Source: Maritimibacter alkaliphilus
GTDB lineage: Bacteria; Pseudomonadota; Alphaproteobacteria; Rhodobacterales; Rhodobacteraceae
Reading direction: 5' to 3'
Assembly: GCF_019801605.1 (NCBI RefSeq)
Contig: NZ_JAHVIT010000005.1
Span: 1 to 64,000, forward strand
DNA length: 64,000 bases
The notes below the pieces were generated by a model that worked only from the letters and a program-made list of their open reading frames with translations, had not been told where the DNA came from and did not search any database. Each line of letters begins with the position of its first letter. The stretch's first letter is position 1. The translations under genes were made by a program, and so were the position numbers. Of this stretch, positions 61,301 to 64,000 are shown one piece after another.

Positions 61301-61435
61301 TCAGCTGTTGAAGACAGCCATGATCAGCAGGACCACGAAGACGATGCCCACGACGACCTTGGTCGCGGTGATGAACCCGTTGAAGGTCTTTTCCTGCGGT
61401 TCGATGTTCATCGTGCCGTGCTTGTGCTCTGCCAT
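61301..61435 (-). CDS. aa3-type cytochrome c oxidase subunit IV (COX IV bac)
   Basis: The 44-residue protein MAEHKHGTMNIEPQEKTFNG is followed by one hydrophobic helix (FITATKVVVGIVFVVLLIMA). This matches the small subunit IV of bacterial aa3-type cytochrome c oxidases. It has a GAGAGGAAG just before the start. No other oxidase subunit gene is in the window. Confidence 0.8.
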   Translation of the reverse strand: MAEHKHGTMNIEPQEKTFNGFITATKVVVGIVFVVLLIMAVFNS

Positions 61436-61534
61436 GGTCGCTTCCTCTCCTGTCCGGTCGCTGACCGGGTCCCTGTTGCGCGTCGACGAGACGCCAAATC
61501 GGAATTTTGTTAGCCGAATTCAGGACAGCTGTCA

Positions 61535-62026
61535 TCACTCCTGTCCGTCCTGCGACACTTCGGGCGCGTCCTTTTCGGCCTCCTGTTCCAGATCCGCCGC
61601 AAGACGGAAGCCGATGCGCCGGGGCGCCACGGCGGGCTGGGCCTTGGGCATGGCGCGCAGGATCACGGAGAGCTGGCTGACGTGCTGAATCAGCTGGGTC
61701 TTCGCCCCGCCGGCATCGGAACCGTAGAAGGTGACGATGTCGGGCTCGAAGAAGCCCATGCCCTCGATCCGCAGCACGCCCGCGTCGGAACCGGCAAAGC
61801 CCATGGCGACCTCGTGCTCGGCATCGAGCGTGGATTCGAAGTTCTGGATGTAGAGGATCAGGCGCTCGTAGGCCCATTCCGCCGGGCTCTTGGCGCGCTG
61901 CGGCTTGGAGGTGACCTGCGCGGGCAGCTCCACCGCGGGGGCGAGGGCGGGATCGGCATGGGCCTCGTGGCGGCGCGGGCAATGCTCCTCCGCCGCTTCG
62001 GCCACCGTCCTTATGTCCTCTCCCAT
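61535..62026 (-). CDS. DUF6173-type conserved protein
   Basis: The 163-residue protein reads AKSPAEWAYERLILYIQNFE and then GFFEPDIVTFYGSDAGGAKT and AQPAVAPRRIGFRLAADLEQ. This pattern is typical of a small conserved family in Rhodobacteraceae (DUF6173), with no known function. It has no membrane segment. It overlaps the next gene's 3' end by 16 bases, so the two share a transcript. Confidence 0.7.
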   Translation of the reverse strand: MGEDIRTVAEAAEEHCPRRHEAHADPALAPAVELPAQVTSKPQRAKSPAEWAYERLILYIQNFESTLDAEHEVAMGFAGSDAGVLRIEGMGFFEPDIVTFYGSDAGGAKTQLIQHVSQLSVILRAMPKAQPAVAPRRIGFRLAADLEQEAEKDAPEVSQDGQE

Positions 62027-63054
62027 AGCCACGCCCCGTCCTCCCGTTTGCGCCGTGTCGCCTGTCCGTCCTCGAGGAGGTAGTTCAGGTGGGCCACGGT
62101 TTCCACAAGCGCGAGGCCGAAAACACGTTCGTCGATGGCGCGCTTGAAGAGCGGCGGGAAACACTCGACCGCGACACGCGGCGTGGCGAGGTGATCACGC
62201 AGCCGGGCGAGCGCCCCGTAGTGGTTCTCGGACATCTGGCGCAGGCGCAGGGGCAGGCCGGTGAAGGGCAGCTTGTGCCCGCCGAGGATCAGCTGGTCCT
62301 CGCGGGCGTAATCGGCAAAGCGGGCGCAGCTGTCGAGCCATTCCGCCAGCGGGTTGGCCTCGGGCTCCGAGGCATTGACGCCGATGTTCGCGCTGATCGA
62401 GGGCAGCAGCTGGTCGCCGCCGATGACAAGGTTGTCGTCGAGGCTCCAGAAGGTCGCGTGTTCCGGCGCATGGCCGTCGCCGGTGCGGATGACCCAGTCG
62501 CGCCCGCCCATGCGCCAGCGCTGCCCGTCCTTCAGGCGGGTGTAGCCGGTGGGGATGGGCCAGACCATGTCCTTGAAATTGAAGGGCCGCTCGGCCCGCT
62601 TGCGGGCCAGCATCTCGGGGCTGAGCCCGGCCGCCTGCCAGTAGGCCACGGAGGCGGCGGTCGCCTCCGTCTCCTCGTCAAGCTGGAGCATCCGCGTGGT
62701 GAGCCAGCTGGTCCGGGTGGCGGCGAGCGGGGCGCCCTGGGTCTCCATCAGCCAGCCGGCGAGGCCCGCGTGATCCGGATGGTGGTGGGTCAGCACCACC
62801 TGTCGCACGGGCTTGCCCGCCAGCGGACCGTCGAGCGCCGCCTGCAAAGCGGCAAGGCAGCCCTCGGTCCAGATGCCGGTGTCGATGATCGTCCAGCCAT
62901 CGCCCTCGTCCAGCGCGTAGACATTCACATGGTCCAGCGCCATCGGCAGGGGGAGCCGCAGCCAGAGCACGCCCTCCGCCACCTCGATCGCCTCGCCCGG
63001 TGCCGGGGGAGTGTCCCAGGGTGTGCGGATCGTGCCCGCTGCGCCATCCATCAT
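62011..63054 (-). CDS. MBL-fold metallo-hydrolase
   Basis: The 347-residue protein has the zinc motif THHHPDHAGLAGWL near residue 90, another histidine ligand in RTGDGHAPEHATFWS, and a late histidine in LILGGHKLPFTGLPLR. It belongs to the glyoxalase II-like hydrolases and may act on thioesters, esters or related compounds. The start overlaps the acyl-CoA dehydrogenase stop (ATGA), and this link suggests a role in acyl-CoA metabolism. Confidence 0.85.
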   Translation of the reverse strand: MMDGAAGTIRTPWDTPPAPGEAIEVAEGVLWLRLPLPMALDHVNVYALDEGDGWTIIDTGIWTEGCLAALQAALDGPLAGKPVRQVVLTHHHPDHAGLAGWLMETQGAPLAATRTSWLTTRMLQLDEETEATAASVAYWQAAGLSPEMLARKRAERPFNFKDMVWPIPTGYTRLKDGQRWRMGGRDWVIRTGDGHAPEHATFWSLDDNLVIGGDQLLPSISANIGVNASEPEANPLAEWLDSCARFADYAREDQLILGGHKLPFTGLPLRLRQMSENHYGALARLRDHLATPRVAVECFPPLFKRAIDERVFGLALVETVAHLNYLLEDGQATRRKREDGAWLWERT

Positions 63055-64000
63055 GTGCCGGTCAGCTCCTCGATGCTGAGCGCGTAGAGCCCCTCGGCCC
63101 CGGCCATCGCGTGGGTGGCCAATGCGCTGTGTTCCGGCAGCAGGCGGTCCACGTAGAACTGCGCCAGCTTGTGCCGGGGTCCCGCCTCGCCCTCCTCGGC
63201 GATGGCGGCCTTGAGGTGATAATACCCCCCCAGCACGCGGGCGAAAGCCCCCAGATAGGGGACGGAGCCCGCGAAGCGGTCGTTCATCTCCTGCCCGACC
63301 ATCCATTCGGTGGCCTCGCGCAGGGTCTCGGCCGCCTGCCAGACCGGCTCGGCCAGGGTGGCGTGGCTGGTACGGGCGCTCTCCGAAAGGGCCTGGATTT
63401 CCTCTAGGAGGCCATAGGCCTGCTCGCCGCCGTCCATCATCTTGCGGCCCACGAGGTCCATCGCCTGGATGCCGTTGGTGCCCTCGTAGATCGCGGTGAC
63501 GCGCACGTCGCGGAAGAACTGCGCCGCGCCGGTCTCCTCGATGAAGCCCATGCCGCCGTGCACCTGCACGCCCATGTCGGACACGCGGCACCCGACGTCG
63601 GTGCCGAAGGCCTTGGCGATCGGCGTCAGGAAGGCCGCGCGGGCGTTCCAGTCCGCATCGCCCGTGGCCCGGCCCATGTCCAACGCCACGGCGCAGGCAA
63701 GCGCGATGGCGCGCGAGGCGAAGATCTCGGCCTTCATGGTCAGCAGCATCCGGCGCACGTCGGCGTGGTCGACAATGCCGCCCGGCCCCTCGACCGGCGT
63801 CTTGCCCTGCTTGCGGTCCAGGGCATACTCCAGCGCCGCCTGATACGCCCCCTCGGCCGAGCCGATGCCCTGAACGCCCACGCCGAGGCGGGCGTTGTTC
63901 ATCATGGTGAACATGGCGGCCATGCCCTTGTGGGGGGCGCCCACCAGCCAGCCTTTGGCCCCGTCGAATTCCATCACGGCGGTCGGCGAGCCGTGCAGGC
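63051..64000 (-). CDS. Acyl-CoA dehydrogenase, C-terminal part
   Basis: About 316 residues run off the window's right edge (the 5' part is missing). Seen are HGSPTAVMEFDGAKGWLVG, the FAD/catalytic helix region RLGVGVQGIGSAEGAYQAAL, VSDMGVQVHGGMGFIEETGA and the IYEGTNGIQAMDLVGRKM motif, with a C-terminal extension. This resembles the longer acyl-CoA dehydrogenases such as the DmdC type for methylmercaptopropionyl-CoA, but the substrate is not fixed by the visible part. The catalytic glutamate is probably the one in IYEGTNGIQ. Confidence 0.9.
   Translation of the reverse strand, partial: LHGSPTAVMEFDGAKGWLVGAPHKGMAAMFTMMNNARLGVGVQGIGSAEGAYQAALEYALDRKQGKTPVEGPGGIVDHADVRRMLLTMKAEIFASRAIALACAVALDMGRATGDADWNARAAFLTPIAKAFGTDVGCRVSDMGVQVHGGMGFIEETGAAQFFRDVRVTAIYEGTNGIQAMDLVGRKMMDGGEQAYGLLEEIQALSESARTSHATLAEPVWQAAETLREATEWMVGQEMNDRFAGSVPYLGAFARVLGGYYHLKAAIAEEGEAGPRHKLAQFYVDRLLPEHSALATHAMAGAEGLYALSIEELTGT

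Overview
The window is a GC-rich chromosomal segment of an alphaproteobacterium. It most resembles the family Rhodobacteraceae (roseobacter group). This rests on protein style and gene content: short HisG with HisZ, a Hint-domain protein, a SoxR with a four-cysteine cluster, an aa3-oxidase subunit IV peptide, ETF-QO, XdhABC beside a BMP-type importer, and REP-like repeats carrying a GGATATTT core. This is inference from recognised families; no search was run.

Layout. (1) 1-5,000: a decaying mobile region. A partial IS3-type element has cut off the 5' end of a tyrosine-recombinase gene. It is followed by a small serine recombinase, a two-finger phage-type zinc protein, a ParB-like nuclease-domain protein and a Bro-N antirepressor that has lost a recognisable start, with long gene-poor gaps between them. 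(2) 5,000-9,810: two ECF sigma/anti-sigma (RskA-like) cassettes facing away from each other, one with a secreted fasciclin protein and one with a secreted DUF4394 protein. (3) 10,377-10,466: tRNA-Ser(UGA), which looks like the border between accessory and core DNA. (4) 10,700-17,550: a conserved block with a SPOR lipoprotein, D,D-carboxypeptidase, tmk, holB, tatD, a metallo-hydrolase and an AEC transporter. (5) 17,685-22,725: a leftward sugar-type ABC importer whose first permease carries an unusual DUF11-like periplasmic insert. (6) 23,100-29,630: a tyrosine phosphatase, a Hint-domain protein, hisG-hisZ-hisS, slyX and a 50-residue lipoprotein. (7) 29,756-33,265: dnaE. (8) 33,707-43,380: xdhA-xdhB-xdhC followed directly by an ATPase, two permeases and a BMP binding protein, which reads as one purine uptake and oxidation operon. 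(9) 43,680-49,270: an oxidoreductase with a TTG start, a DUF938 protein, an AhpD-like protein, nadE and an 18-repeat MORN protein. (10) 49,387-51,129: leuA with a leucine-rich leader peptide and alternative hairpins. (11) 51,427-64,000: ispE, a TPR protein, ETF-QO, a divergent SoxR/VOC pair around a near-perfect SoxR box, greA, envelope proteins, azlCD, a COX IV peptide, and the C-terminal part of an acyl-CoA dehydrogenase running off the window.

The least ordinary signals are repeats and leaders. Six copies of a REP-like element (G-run/C-run hairpin plus a GGATATTT or AGTATTT core) occur here, and one of them lies in frame inside xdhB within a roughly 70-residue insertion. Two copies of a separate composite element consist of four AT-rich palindromes in fixed order, downstream of dnaE and of leuA. 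Other regulatory candidates are the leucine leader, the SoxR box, an FNR-type box with an extra inverted repeat before the AhpD-like gene, a hairpin over a Shine-Dalgarno before a TTG-start gene, and a strong hairpin in the greA leader.
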